NCBI GenBank assembly: GCA_026693065.1
Contig: JAPLNA010000071.1
Span: 13,608 to 54,341 of the forward strand
DNA: 40,734 bases
Origin: Planctomycetota bacterium
Lineage (GTDB): Bacteria > Planctomycetota > Phycisphaerae > SM23-33
Direction: 5' to 3'
Shown here piece after piece: positions 1-8,114 of this stretch. Every line of letters starts with the position of its first letter. Within the stretch, counting starts at the first letter, position 1. Under the pieces are notes generated by a model. It saw nothing but the letters and a program-made list of their open reading frames with translations. It was not told the origin of the DNA and searched no databases. The position numbers were made by a program, and so were the translations under genes.

Positions 1-1260
1 GGCGACGGTCACGCCGTTACCTGTGTTGAAGGCGATGACATTCCCCTGGCCCGTCTGGGCCCCGCCCAGAAGATTGCCGCTCCCGTCAATCCAGACGCCG
101 TCGGCGTTGTTACCCAAGGCGCCCAGCCCGTCGGCGGCCGTGCCGATGAAGTTGCCTTGAAGGACGTTGGCGTCGGCGAGCACTCTGGCCCCGTCGCCGA
201 AGTTGCCCGACAGGACGTTGCCGACGACCCGGTTGCCCGAGGCCAGGACGGCCACGCCGTTGCCGTAGTTGGGCAGGGCGGCGGCGCCGTCGGCGGTCGT
301 GCCGATATAGTTGCCCTGGACGGTGTTGCCCGCCCCGGCCTGGATCTGCACGCCGTCGCCGAAGTTGCCGGAGATCAGGTTGCGGTCGCCCGCGTCGGGC
401 CCGCCGATCGTGTTGCCGGCCCCGCTGACGGTGACCCCGTTGCCGAAGTTGCTCAGGAGCCCGCCGAGGTCGTCGACGTTGACGGCCCCGGCCGCGTCGG
501 CGCCGATCACGTTGCCGGAGACCACGACGCCGCAGGCCCCGTCGAGCCACACGCCGTCGCCGTAGTTGCCGGAGATGACGTTGCCCCGGACGGTTACCGA
601 GGGCAGGCCGGGCTGGGTGGCCCCCACGTGCACCCCGCTGCCCCAGTTGCCCAAGGCGCGGGTTCCGGAGGCGTCTAGGCCGATGAGGTTATCGATGACC
701 CGGCCGTCGGCGAAGGCGCCGGTGAAGAGCACGCCGTCGAGGCTGTTGCCGGAGATCACATTGCCCTGGATGAGAGCCCCCGAGGCGTCGGCGACCTCGA
801 TGCCATTGGCGCCGTTGGGGACCGCGAGGGCGCCCGTCGGGTCGACGCCGATGAAGCTGTCCTGCACGCGGTCGTTTTGGCCGTGGATGGCGACCCCCGA
901 GAGGTTGAACCCGGTGATAGCCAGCCCGCGGACGACGCTGTCGCCGGCCTCGAGGGTCAGCCCGTTGCCCGCCTCGGCGCAGGCGCTGCCGTCCAGCCAG
1001 ATCAGGGGCGAACCGGCGTATCCGCCCTGCGTCGAGCCGTCCAGGGTCACCGGGTCGGTGATCGAGGGCAGCGCCGTGAGCGGCTGAATCTGAACCCCCC
1101 CGCCGCCGATCGCGAACGTTATCACGTCGGCGCCCGCGGCGGCGTTGGCGTCGAGGATGGCCTGCCGCAAGGAACCCGGCCCGCTGTCGCCGGCGTCAGT
1201 GACCACGAACGCACTAAGCAGAACGCGCTGCTCCAGAGACTCCAGACGGAGACTGTCCAT
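1..1260 (-). CDS. LEPR-XLL beta-helix secreted protein, 3' end outside the window
   Basis: The minus strand is open from an ATG at 1260 to the left edge (420 codons, no stop), so only the N-terminal part is seen. The ATG follows a good Shine-Dalgarno (GAGAGGAG, about 7 nt away). The protein begins MDSLRLESLEQRVLLS, the LEPR-XLL type motif found at the N-terminus of planctomycete secreted proteins, followed by VVTDAGDSGPGSLRQAI, the usual opening of parallel beta-helix proteins. The rest is made of irregular repeats containing NxIxGNxxDGV-like turns (for example VISGNYGDGVWLDG), typical of right-handed parallel beta-helices of the pectate-lyase fold. Likely exported and surface-associated; no enzymatic residues can be assigned. 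It is divergent from the prepilin-like gene to its right. Confidence 0.85.
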   Translation of the reverse strand, partial: MDSLRLESLEQRVLLSAFVVTDAGDSGPGSLRQAILDANAAAGADVITFAIGGGGVQIQPLTALPSITDPVTLDGSTQGGYAGSPLIWLDGSACAEAGNGLTLEAGDSVVRGLAITGFNLSGVAIHGQNDRVQDSFIGVDPTGALAVPNGANGIEVADASGALIQGNVISGNSLDGVLFTGAFADGRVIDNLIGLDASGTRALGNWGSGVHVGATQPGLPSVTVRGNVISGNYGDGVWLDGACGVVVSGNVIGADAAGAVNVDDLGGLLSNFGNGVTVSGAGNTIGGPDAGDRNLISGNFGDGVQIQAGAGNTVQGNYIGTTADGAAALPNYGNGVAVLASGNRVVGNVLSGNFGDGARVLADANVLQGNFIGTAADGLGALGNNADGVWIDGSGNLLGGAQTGQGNVIAFNTGNGVTVA

Positions 1261-1468
1261 GATACGCTCCTCTCGTTTTACAGGATGCCGGGGATCGGCC
1301 AGACAACACGGATCGATACGTTTCCCGGTTATCGGACGAAGGGTCACGAAAGCATGACGCGAATCGCCTACATGCGGCCCTTCGTTTGGCAAGGCCCTGG
1401 TCGCGGGCGAATCGTACAGTTCAAGTGACCCCCGGCCCGGGTCGATGAACAGGCCGGAGAAGCGTCCT
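1261..1468. other. Divergent intergenic region
   Basis: This 208-bp spacer separates the minus-strand beta-helix gene from the plus-strand prepilin-like gene. A weak minus-strand candidate promoter (TTGTCT, 18 nt, TGTAAA) lies just upstream of the beta-helix start. No convincing plus-strand promoter was found. Confidence 0.35.
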
Positions 1469-2839
1469 ATGCGCAGAAGGTCTATTTCGGCGAGGTGTTC
1501 CTCCCGCCGGCGGGAGGGGGCCGTCTATGCGCTCGTGCTCATCGTGGCGATGCTGCTGTCGCTGATGGCGATGGCGGGGATAAGCGTCAATCGGGTCAAC
1601 GCCCGGTCGGGCGGGGACGGCGGGGACTGGGCCGAGGCCAAGATGCTCGCCTACTCGGGCGCCGAGCACGCCATGGCGAAGATCAACACTGACGCCAACT
1701 GGCGGACGAACTTCAACGGCACGACCTGCACGATGTCGATGGGGCGCGGCACGTTTGCCTGGCACCTGGTCGACGAGGCCGACGGCAGCCTCACCGACGA
1801 CCCGACCGAGAACTTCGTCATTCTCTCCACCGGCGCGGTCGGCAACACCTCGTACACGCTGCGCGTGACCATGAAGCCCCCGGCCTCCGCCCTGATCTAC
1901 GGGCTGTGTGCCCAGTCGACCATCGACATCAATGACCGGGTCAGCATCGACAGTTTCGACTCGACCCTGGGCGACTACGGGGGGACCAACATAGGCTCCA
2001 ACGCCACGGTCGGGACGAACACGACGGCCTACGGCGGCGTGTCGATCGAGTACAGTTGCAAGATCAAAGGGTCCGTCAAGATCGGGGTGGGGGGGAACGT
2101 GAACTACGTGATCAACACGGGCGGCTGGGGGGGCTGGTGGGGCAGCGGGGGGGTCACTGGCAGCCGGACCGCCCTGACCCAGCCGATCGTCATGCCCACG
2201 CTGACCGAGCCGACCACCCTGGGGGCCACCACGGGCAACTTGTCCACCAGCACTAACCAGACCCTGGTGATCAGCAGCAACAGGCACGTGACCAACCTGA
2301 CCCTGGGCAGCGGCAGCACGGTGCAGATCAGCGGCAACGTGACGATCCTGGCCGATGGGCCCGTGACCCTCTACCCCAACTCGCAGATCCAGGTGCTTAC
2401 CGGCGGTTCGCTGGTGCTGTACTTCAAAAACTCCCTGACGGTGCAGAACGACGCCGTGGGCATGCAGGTGGTGGGGCCGAACCTGTCGCGGCTGCAACTG
2501 CTGAGCCTGGGGACCGGGACGATCACGATCGGGCAGAGCGTCATTGAAGGGGTGATTATCGCCCCCAATTCCACCGTGAACCTGACCGGCGACACCGGCT
2601 GGGGGTACTGGGGTTGGAACGGGTGGTGGGGGCACAACGGCTACTGGCGATACTGGGGCTACCGCGGGTACGGCGGGGCGGACGTATTCGGGGCGATCGT
2701 GGCCAAGTACTTCCACACCTACCACGGCGGAGAGCTTCACCAGGACACCCGGATCACCAGTGGGCTGGACCCGGTCAACATCGGTTCGAGCGGCCCGGTC
2801 AAACCCAAGCCCATCGCCTGGAGCCAGGTGGTGCAGTAA
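1469..2839 (+). CDS. Prepilin-like (PilX-type) surface protein with Trp/Gly-rich inserts
   Basis: The N-terminus is Arg-rich and followed by REGAVYALVLIVAMLLSLMA, a prepilin-like or PilX-type hydrophobic helix, then NRVNARSG..EAKMLAYSGAEHAMA as in PilX-family minor pilins. The remainder is Ser/Thr/Gly-rich beta structure containing VSGNVTILADGPVT-like strands. The start at 1469 is chosen because GGAGAAG lies 6 nt upstream; an in-frame ATG at 1445 has no such site. Two Trp/Gly-rich stretches (around nt 2119-2152 and 2598-2680, for example GWGYWGWNGWWGHNGY) are absent from the paralogue immediately downstream, suggesting insertion or expansion. Likely membrane-anchored or assembled in a pilus-like structure; the canonical Glu5 of major pilins is not seen. 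Function beyond this is unknown. Confidence 0.75.
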   Translation: MRRRSISARCSSRRREGAVYALVLIVAMLLSLMAMAGISVNRVNARSGGDGGDWAEAKMLAYSGAEHAMAKINTDANWRTNFNGTTCTMSMGRGTFAWHLVDEADGSLTDDPTENFVILSTGAVGNTSYTLRVTMKPPASALIYGLCAQSTIDINDRVSIDSFDSTLGDYGGTNIGSNATVGTNTTAYGGVSIEYSCKIKGSVKIGVGGNVNYVINTGGWGGWWGSGGVTGSRTALTQPIVMPTLTEPTTLGATTGNLSTSTNQTLVISSNRHVTNLTLGSGSTVQISGNVTILADGPVTLYPNSQIQVLTGGSLVLYFKNSLTVQNDAVGMQVVGPNLSRLQLLSLGTGTITIGQSVIEGVIIAPNSTVNLTGDTGWGYWGWNGWWGHNGYWRYWGYRGYGGADVFGAIVAKYFHTYHGGELHQDTRITSGLDPVNIGSSGPVKPKPIAWSQVVQ

Positions 2840-2863
2840 CCCCAACGGCGAGACCCTTTCAGC

Positions 2864-4123
2864 ATGTATGGAATCCATCGTATGCAGAGCCAGACAACCC
2901 GCCGCGGGGCGGTGTATGCGCTGGTTCTCATCGTGGCGATGCTGCTGACGGTGATCGCGCTGGCGGGGCTGAGCATCAGCCGCGTCAATGCCCACTCGGC
3001 CGGAGACAGCGGGGACTGGCTCGAGGCCCGGGTGCTGGCCTTCTCCGGGGCCGAGCACGCCATGGCCCAGATCAACGCCGACGCCAACTGGCGGACGACC
3101 TACGCCACCGCCACCTGCCAGAAGTCGCTGGGGCACGGGTCGTTCAGTTGGCGCCTCGTGGATCAGACCGATGGCAGCCTCACCGACGATGCCTCCGAGC
3201 CGTTCGTGATCCTTTCTACCGGCACGGTGCGGAACGCCACGTTCACGTTGCGGGTGGCCATGGCGCCGGCCGGGGGCGGGGTGACCTACGGGATCGCCAC
3301 CCCCACCACGGTCACCGTGGGCGGGGGCTCCCGGGTGGACAGTTTCGATTCGACGCTGGGGGCCTACGGCGGGAGCAACGTGGGAAGTCAGGCGACGGTG
3401 GCGACGAATTCGACGGCCAGCGGAGCGGTGGCCGTGAGCGGCGGGTCCACCGTTCAGGGCTCGGCCCTGGTGGGCGTGGGCGGGAACCCCAGTACGGTCG
3501 TCAGCGTGTCCGGGGGCGGGTCGATGACCGGCACGAAGACCGCCATGACCCAGGCGATGACGCTGCCGACGGTGACCTCGCCGACGGGGATGGGCTCCTC
3601 CACGGGCAACGTCAGCTACGGCAACGGCGGGACGTTTCTCCTCAGCAGCAACATGCACGTCACGAACTTTACTGTGGCCGGGGGGGTCAAGCTCCAGGTC
3701 AGCGGGAACGTGACGATCCTGGCCGACGGGCCCGTAACCGTGGGCAACGGGGCCACCGTGGAGATCCTGCCCGGGGCCTCCCTGAAGTTCTATTTCAATA
3801 ACACGCTGACTTTGAACGGCGGGATGGCCAACAAGGTCAACGGGGCGAACCTGTCGCGGATGCAGTTCCTCAACCTGGGCACGGGGGCGGTGAGCCTGGG
3901 CGGCGGCGGGGCCCTCACGGGGGTGATCCTTTCGCCCAACGGCACGGTGACGATGAACGGGGGCTTTCAGTTGTACGGCGCGATGGTCGCCAAGAGCCTC
4001 AGCGTGACCAACGGGGCCGCGTTCCACGAAGACAAACGCATTACCGGCGGGGCGGACCCGGTGACCACGGGGTCGGGCTCGGCCAAGCCGCGGGCGACCG
4101 GCTGGAGCCAGGTGGTCAATTGA
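2864..4123 (+). CDS. Prepilin-like (PilX-type) surface protein, tandem paralogue
   Basis: This is a tandem duplicate of the gene 24 bp upstream and probably in the same transcript. It has the same order: a short basic N-terminus, RRGAVYALVLIVAMLLTVIA as hydrophobic prepilin-like helix, SRVNAHSAGDSGDWLEAR and FSGAEHAMAQINADANWRT, then a Ser/Thr/Gly beta-rich body with VSGNVTILADGPVT and a C-terminus ending WSQVVN (WSQVVQ in the neighbour). It lacks the Trp/Gly inserts. An alternative in-frame start at 2882 is possible; neither start has a strong ribosome site. A PilX-like minor pilin or surface protein is the best guess; the substrate or partner is not evident. Confidence 0.75.
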   Translation: MYGIHRMQSQTTRRGAVYALVLIVAMLLTVIALAGLSISRVNAHSAGDSGDWLEARVLAFSGAEHAMAQINADANWRTTYATATCQKSLGHGSFSWRLVDQTDGSLTDDASEPFVILSTGTVRNATFTLRVAMAPAGGGVTYGIATPTTVTVGGGSRVDSFDSTLGAYGGSNVGSQATVATNSTASGAVAVSGGSTVQGSALVGVGGNPSTVVSVSGGGSMTGTKTAMTQAMTLPTVTSPTGMGSSTGNVSYGNGGTFLLSSNMHVTNFTVAGGVKLQVSGNVTILADGPVTVGNGATVEILPGASLKFYFNNTLTLNGGMANKVNGANLSRMQFLNLGTGAVSLGGGGALTGVILSPNGTVTMNGGFQLYGAMVAKSLSVTNGAAFHEDKRITGGADPVTTGSGSAKPRATGWSQVVN

Positions 4124-4182
4124 GTGGTTTTCCCCTGGCCGGTTTCGATGAAGATTTAATCAGAATCCCCCCCACTTCCCCC

Positions 4183-4211
4183 TTGACAGATTGCACATCC
4201 CGCCATATACT
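4183..4211 (+). promoter_or_regulatory. Sigma-70 promoter for the first PEP-CTERM gene
   Basis: TTGACA at 4183-4188 and TATACT at 4206-4211 are separated by exactly 17 bp, a near-consensus housekeeping promoter. Transcription would start about 430 nt before the coding region, giving a very long leader. Confidence 0.8.
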
Positions 4212-4641
4212 CTCATAGCTTGCTCGAAGACGTAGCTCGGCTCGCTCAGGGAATGGCGCAGCTTAGCCGATCCGGACACAGGCTCGTATTTCTGTTCGGA
4301 TCAAGATGACAGGCCCGTCCGCCAAGCCTAGGCGGATCTGACTCTGGGTCCAGTTCCCGACAAGATAGCGTCGTTTCGCTGCTCACGTATACGACGAGGG
4401 ATCGGTCGGCCACCGCTCAATGGCCACTCGATCGGCTGACGTAGAGGTGGAAGTTTCACCAATACGGAAAAACAGGCCGCTCACCTGGGTTTCCCTGAAT
4501 GGTTTGCGTTTGGCTCGGCTTGGCTCAGCTTGATGCTCTGGCTCAACCGGGCAGTAGATAGCTCGCTGCTTGACAAAGGAACCCGGAACTCGAACGTCCC
4601 CGGCATGGCAACCGGGGGCAGGACTCTCGAAAGGAGAATTG
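4212..4641 (+). ncRNA. Long structured 5' leader of the PEP-CTERM gene (candidate regulatory RNA)
   Basis: About 430 nt lie between the promoter and the start codon with no credible gene on either strand. Visible hairpins are 4269-4278 with 4293-4302 (10 bp with one G-U, 14-nt loop) and TCCGCC 4318-4323 with GGCGGA 4331-4336 (7-nt loop). The stretch at 4235-4257, containing GCTCGCTCAGGGAA, recurs in the leader of the second PEP-CTERM gene (9821-9843). It does not match a riboswitch class I recognise. It could be a cis-acting RNA element or simply a long untranslated region. Confidence 0.45.
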
Positions 4642-5271
4642 GTGAGAATCATGAATGCTCAAAACGCTCTGAAAGCTCTGGTCGTCGTGGTGGCCGTTTC
4701 CTGTGGGACCCTCTCGGCGGCGCCGCTGGGATTGACGACGGCCTTCCCGGACTTCGCCGTCACCAGCACCGTCAACACCGCCTACGCCTCCAGCACCCAG
4801 ACATTTACCCTGACCGGCGGGCTCAGCCAGTACAGCCCGTCCCTGGGCGTCAGCAAGGTCGCCGGCAACGGCACCGGCACGGGGCTGACCCTGACGGCCA
4901 ACATCACCAATGCGGGCGGCCTGGTCAGCGGCACGCTGACCCTTAACGGCATCGTGCCCCAGTTGACCGGGGCCGTGGCGGCGAACCTGTTGACGGCGAA
5001 CCTGACGGCCTTCGGCTTCTCGGGTTCGGGCGCGAGCACCGTCTTCGAGTTCAAGGGCGCGGTCACCGGCGGCACCTACGCCGCGAGCTTTGGATCGCAG
5101 ATCGGAGTGATCCTGAACCCCGGGACCACCACCTACGCCGGCAATTTCAACGGGAATTTTACCGGCAGCACCGGGACGGTGGACATCTTCACGATCGTCC
5201 CCGAGCCGTGCACGCTGGCGGTGGCGGGCCTGGGCGGGCTGGCCCTGCTGCGGCGCCGTCGCCGGGCCTGA
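4642..5271 (+). CDS. PEP-CTERM sorting domain protein
   Basis: A short exported protein with an N-terminal signal sequence (NALKALVVVVAVSCGTLSAA), a Thr/Gly/Ala-rich central region without recognisable domain, and a C-terminal VPEPCTLAVAGLGGLALL followed by RRRRRA. That ending is the PEP-CTERM signal: the PEP motif, a transmembrane helix and an Arg cluster, normally processed by an exosortase and linked to exopolysaccharide or surface display. No exosortase is in this window. The GTG at 4642 is preferred as start because AAGGAGA lies 5 nt before it; the ATG at 4651 is the alternative. Transcribed alone from the promoter at 4183. Confidence 0.85.
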   Translation: MRIMNAQNALKALVVVVAVSCGTLSAAPLGLTTAFPDFAVTSTVNTAYASSTQTFTLTGGLSQYSPSLGVSKVAGNGTGTGLTLTANITNAGGLVSGTLTLNGIVPQLTGAVAANLLTANLTAFGFSGSGASTVFEFKGAVTGGTYAASFGSQIGVILNPGTTTYAGNFNGNFTGSTGTVDIFTIVPEPCTLAVAGLGGLALLRRRRRA

Positions 5272-5279
5272 CCGGCCCG
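5263..5279 (+). terminator. Weak hairpin at the end of the PEP-CTERM gene
   Basis: CGGGCC and GGCCCG pair over a 5-nt loop that contains the stop codon, followed by ATTTA rather than a clean T-run. It may be a weak terminator between the PEP-CTERM gene and the next promoter. Confidence 0.35.
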
Positions 5280-5289
5280 ATTTAGGCCC

Positions 5290-5318
5290 TTGACAGATTC
5301 CGCTTCCTATGGCATAAT
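5290..5318 (+). promoter_or_regulatory. Sigma-70 promoter for the first LEPR-XLL gene
   Basis: TTGACA at 5290-5295 and CATAAT at 5313-5318, 17-bp spacing. The upstream bases TTAGGCCC are the same as those before the promoter of the paralogue at 7862, so the promoter regions are related by descent. Confidence 0.8.
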
Positions 5319-5543
5319 GTGAATCTGTACCTGTCCCGAAAGAAACGCGGGGCAGGCCGGAAAGCTGTGCCGCTGGTTCACAAGATACAGTCGGAACGGG
5401 ACAGAAGCATGTCGTGGTAACGGAGTGCAGTTCAGACCTGGGAAGGAACCCGGCGCTCAATCGTGGCGTGATGAGACGTCGGAAACGTACCGAGCCTGAC
5501 GCGGCTGTGCCGAACGCGTCGCCCGGAAAAAGGAGATACGGCA
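5319..5543 (+). ncRNA. 5' leader of the first LEPR-XLL gene, duplicated in the paralogue
   Basis: The leader has a unique 5' part with CTGTCCCG (5333-5340) able to pair with CGGGACAG (5398-5405). The 3' part (about 5421-5543) is nearly identical to 7991-8114 upstream of the paralogue. The shared block holds GGG-AAGGAA-CCC, ACGT-CGGAA-ACGT and GACGCG...CGCGTC hairpins before the ribosome site AAGGAG. Near identity of two copies shows recent duplication, so conservation alone does not prove RNA function. Confidence 0.45.
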
Positions 5544-7775
5544 ATGTTTCAGAAGCAACGCGTGAACCGTCGTGGCAAGGCCTTCAACCGGGCGGCGTCG
5601 AACCCCGGCATGGACCTGCTGGAACCCCGGCAACTCCTGTCCAACACCCTGCTGGGCATCAATCCCCAGGCCCCGATCATCGGGTACGACAACCAGGGAC
5701 AGTTGACCTACACCGCCGGCACTCAGGCCCTGCACGTGGCGGGTACCCCGCTGAACCTTCAGCAGGTCGCCAACGGGCCCGTCAACTTCATCTACTCCAA
5801 CATCGGCGACCTGAAGATCGACATCCAGGTCGACAACGCCGGCAACCTGGTCGGCGGGGTGGCGGGCAATGATCTGACCGTCGTCGGCGACGCCGACCTC
5901 GACGGGGACTACGTCCCGGACGTCTCGGGCGTGCTGCTGACGGGGGAGATCCTCCAGTTCGGTTCCCTGGACACGGGTACGGCCGTCGACAAGTACGACT
6001 TCCTGTTCGTTCCCACGGGCGGGCTGCTGGCGGGCCTGTATGCCGGGCAGGACATCGGCATTACGATGACCAGCGAGCATTCGAGTTTCGTCGACACGTT
6101 CCGGGCCGACTTTGCCGGCGGGGCCAAGGGCAACCTCGGCGCCGTCCAGTTCGGGGCCCTGCCGGGCATTCGCATCGACAAGAGCGGGCCCGTCATCGCG
6201 CATGCCGGGCAGGCGATCACGTACACATACGCCGTGGTCAACCCCGGCCCGACGCCGTTGAGCAATGTCACCGTGCTGGACGACAACGCCACGCCGGGCA
6301 ACACGGCCGACGACTTCTACGCGACGTACACCGGTGGCGACGCCAACAACAACACCCAGCTCGATCCGGGCGAGGTCTGGACCTACAGCGGCACGACCAC
6401 GCCGACGTTCTCGCTGGCTGCTCCGCTGGTCAACACCGCCACCGCCCGGGCCACCTGGGGCAACGACGTCGTCACCGCCCAGGCCACCTACACCCTCAAT
6501 CCGTACCTCGTGAACAAGTCGCTGTACCTGTACTACGGCTCCACCGCGTGCAAGACCTACGCTGTTCCGTACACGGTGGCGGACACCACGGCCTTCACGG
6601 TTCAGGCCTATAAGGGCGCGGTCCTGGTGGACACGTTCACGGTATCGGCCGGCAGCCCGCAGGGGCTGTGGCTGAGCGACGGGTCGTATTCGTTCCAGGA
6701 AGTGAACCTGCCGGCCGGCTACGTCAACGTCAGCAGCGCGGTCGCCTACGCCACCGGACAGGGGCAGACGGCCACGGGCACGTTCCGCAACGTGGTGAAG
6801 TACGATCTGGCGGTGGACAAGACCGGGCCGGAAACCGCCGCCCCGGGCCAGACCATCACCTACAGCTACGCCGTGACCAACGCGGGCCCGGCCAGCGTCG
6901 TGCCCACCATCAAGGACGACAAGACCGGCACGCCGACCTACGTCGGCGGCGACACCAACGGCGACCACCTGCTCAATCCCGACGAGACGTGGCTGTACCA
7001 GGCCAGCTACACCGTGCCGACCAGCTCGTATTCCGGCGGCTGCGGCAGTTGGGGCTGGGGCAGTTGGGGCTGGGGCGGCTGCGGGAGTTTCCTGCCGCAG
7101 TGCGGCACTCCCTCCGGCACGTCCATCACCAATACCGTGACGGTGGATGAGAAGTCCAACCCGCACGCCTCGGGCGTTGTCGGCGGCGACACCAACCTGG
7201 CCAACAACACCGACACCTGGACCGTCAAGGTCTCCACCGCCGCGGCGGCCACCGGCAGCCTGAGCGGTTACGTCTACGTCGACAAGGACAAGGACGGGAC
7301 CAGGGACTGCGGCGAGGCCGGCGTGCCCTTCGTCAAGCTCACCCTGACCGGCACCGACAGCGCCGGCAACGCCGTCACGAAGTCCACCTGGACCGACTGC
7401 GACGGGGCCTACCGCTTCAGCGCCCTGCCGGCGGGCAAGTACGCCATCACCGAGACCCAGCCCGCCAACTACAACCAGGGCACCAACCGGGCCGGCACCT
7501 TGGGCGGCACCGTCGTCGGCGACAGCATCACCAACATCGTCCTGCCCAACGGCGGCAAGGGCGTCTGCTACAACTTCGGCGAACTGCTCCGCAAGACCAC
7601 CTGCGGCGGCGGCAGCTACGATGGCGGTTGCGGCTGGGACACCGGCCACGACTACAACAACAAGTGGTGCTGGGACTGGAACAGCGACCGTAGCGGTTGC
7701 GACTGGGGTCGCGGCTGGGACGTCTGCGGCACCGGCAGCTACGGATACGGCGGCAGCTGGGGCGGCTGCTTCTAA
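5544..7775 (+). CDS. LEPR-XLL multidomain surface protein with DUF11-like and SdrD B-like domains
   Basis: A 743-residue secreted protein. Residues ~28-35 are LEPRQLLS, the LEPR-XLL motif. Residues ~36-205 are a module shared almost unchanged with the next gene. Two DUF11-like repeats follow (around 207-315 and 422-495; each with DKxGP...G(Q)xITYxYAVxN), separated by a prealbumin/CnaB-like stretch. A Trp/Gly/Cys-rich insert (GGCGSWGWGSWGWGGCGSF) sits near residue 496, an SdrD B-like domain at ~571-680 (GYVYVDKDKDGTRD ... GKYAITETQP), and a C-terminal tail of about 60 residues rich in Cys, Trp, Gly, Asp. The start is fixed by AAGGAG 8 nt upstream. Probably an extracellular matrix or adhesion protein. 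The tail, with about six Cys, might cross-link; this is inference. Confidence 0.85.
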   Translation: MFQKQRVNRRGKAFNRAASNPGMDLLEPRQLLSNTLLGINPQAPIIGYDNQGQLTYTAGTQALHVAGTPLNLQQVANGPVNFIYSNIGDLKIDIQVDNAGNLVGGVAGNDLTVVGDADLDGDYVPDVSGVLLTGEILQFGSLDTGTAVDKYDFLFVPTGGLLAGLYAGQDIGITMTSEHSSFVDTFRADFAGGAKGNLGAVQFGALPGIRIDKSGPVIAHAGQAITYTYAVVNPGPTPLSNVTVLDDNATPGNTADDFYATYTGGDANNNTQLDPGEVWTYSGTTTPTFSLAAPLVNTATARATWGNDVVTAQATYTLNPYLVNKSLYLYYGSTACKTYAVPYTVADTTAFTVQAYKGAVLVDTFTVSAGSPQGLWLSDGSYSFQEVNLPAGYVNVSSAVAYATGQGQTATGTFRNVVKYDLAVDKTGPETAAPGQTITYSYAVTNAGPASVVPTIKDDKTGTPTYVGGDTNGDHLLNPDETWLYQASYTVPTSSYSGGCGSWGWGSWGWGGCGSFLPQCGTPSGTSITNTVTVDEKSNPHASGVVGGDTNLANNTDTWTVKVSTAAAATGSLSGYVYVDKDKDGTRDCGEAGVPFVKLTLTGTDSAGNAVTKSTWTDCDGAYRFSALPAGKYAITETQPANYNQGTNRAGTLGGTVVGDSITNIVLPNGGKGVCYNFGELLRKTTCGGGSYDGGCGWDTGHDYNNKWCWDWNSDRSGCDWGRGWDVCGTGSYGYGGSWGGCF

Positions 7776-7827
7776 TCCACCCCAGATATCTTGAACGCCC
7801 CTCGAGGCGCGCGCGCCCGTCCGGATG

Positions 7828-7851
7828 GGCTGGCCGGTGCGATGGCCGGCC
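7828..7851 (+). terminator. GC hairpin after the first LEPR-XLL gene
   Basis: GGCTGGCC (7828-7835) pairs with GGCCGGCC (7844-7851) with one G-U over an 8-nt loop. It lies just before the next promoter. There is no T-run, so it is only a possible terminator. Confidence 0.3.
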
Positions 7852-7861
7852 GGTTAGGCCC

Positions 7862-7890
7862 TTGACAAATTCAGCGTTTTGCCGCATAAT
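7862..7890 (+). promoter_or_regulatory. Sigma-70 promoter for the second LEPR-XLL gene
   Basis: TTGACA at 7862-7867, CATAAT at 7885-7890, 17-bp spacing, preceded by the same TTAGGCCC as the promoter at 5290. The spacer sequences differ while both boxes are kept. Confidence 0.8.
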
Positions 7891-8114
7891 CTTATCTGGT
7901 TCCCTCCTTCGCGCAAGCGGGGAGGAACCGTGGCAACTCGCTCGCGGAGGATTGGGCCAGCCCGGTCCAGACGCCGAGAATGGCGGCACACGGAGTGTGG
8001 CCCGTACCTGGGAAGGAACCCGGCGGTCTAATCGTGGCGTGATGAGACGTCGGAAACGTACCGAGCCTGACGCGGCTGTGCCGAACGCGTGGCCCGGAAT
8101 AAGGAGATACGGCA
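7891..8114 (+). ncRNA. 5' leader of the second LEPR-XLL gene
   Basis: The unique 5' part has a hairpin near 7899-7928 (GGTTCC/GGAACC stem with an inner CGC-GCAA-GCG tetraloop). From about 7991 it is the copy of the leader at 5421-5543, with scattered substitutions. Both unique 5' parts form a stem-loop of different sequence, which hints at a conserved structure upstream of the common block. Confidence 0.4.

Noticed and set aside
4212-4641. Known riboswitch (c-di-GMP, cobalamin) in the PEP-CTERM and LEPR-XLL leaders or in the array leaders
   Set aside because: None of the core sequences of these classes is recognised; only hairpins without diagnostic conserved bases are present.
4383-4652. 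Minus-strand frame of 89 codons within the PEP-CTERM leader
   Set aside because: No ribosome site, no conserved features, and it overlaps the hairpin-rich leader.
5414-5872. A small protein starting in the leader (MRRRKRTEPDAAVPN) of the LEPR-XLL genes
   Set aside because: The frame continues out of phase into the LEPR-XLL gene in one copy and stops early in the other; no consistent protein is conserved.
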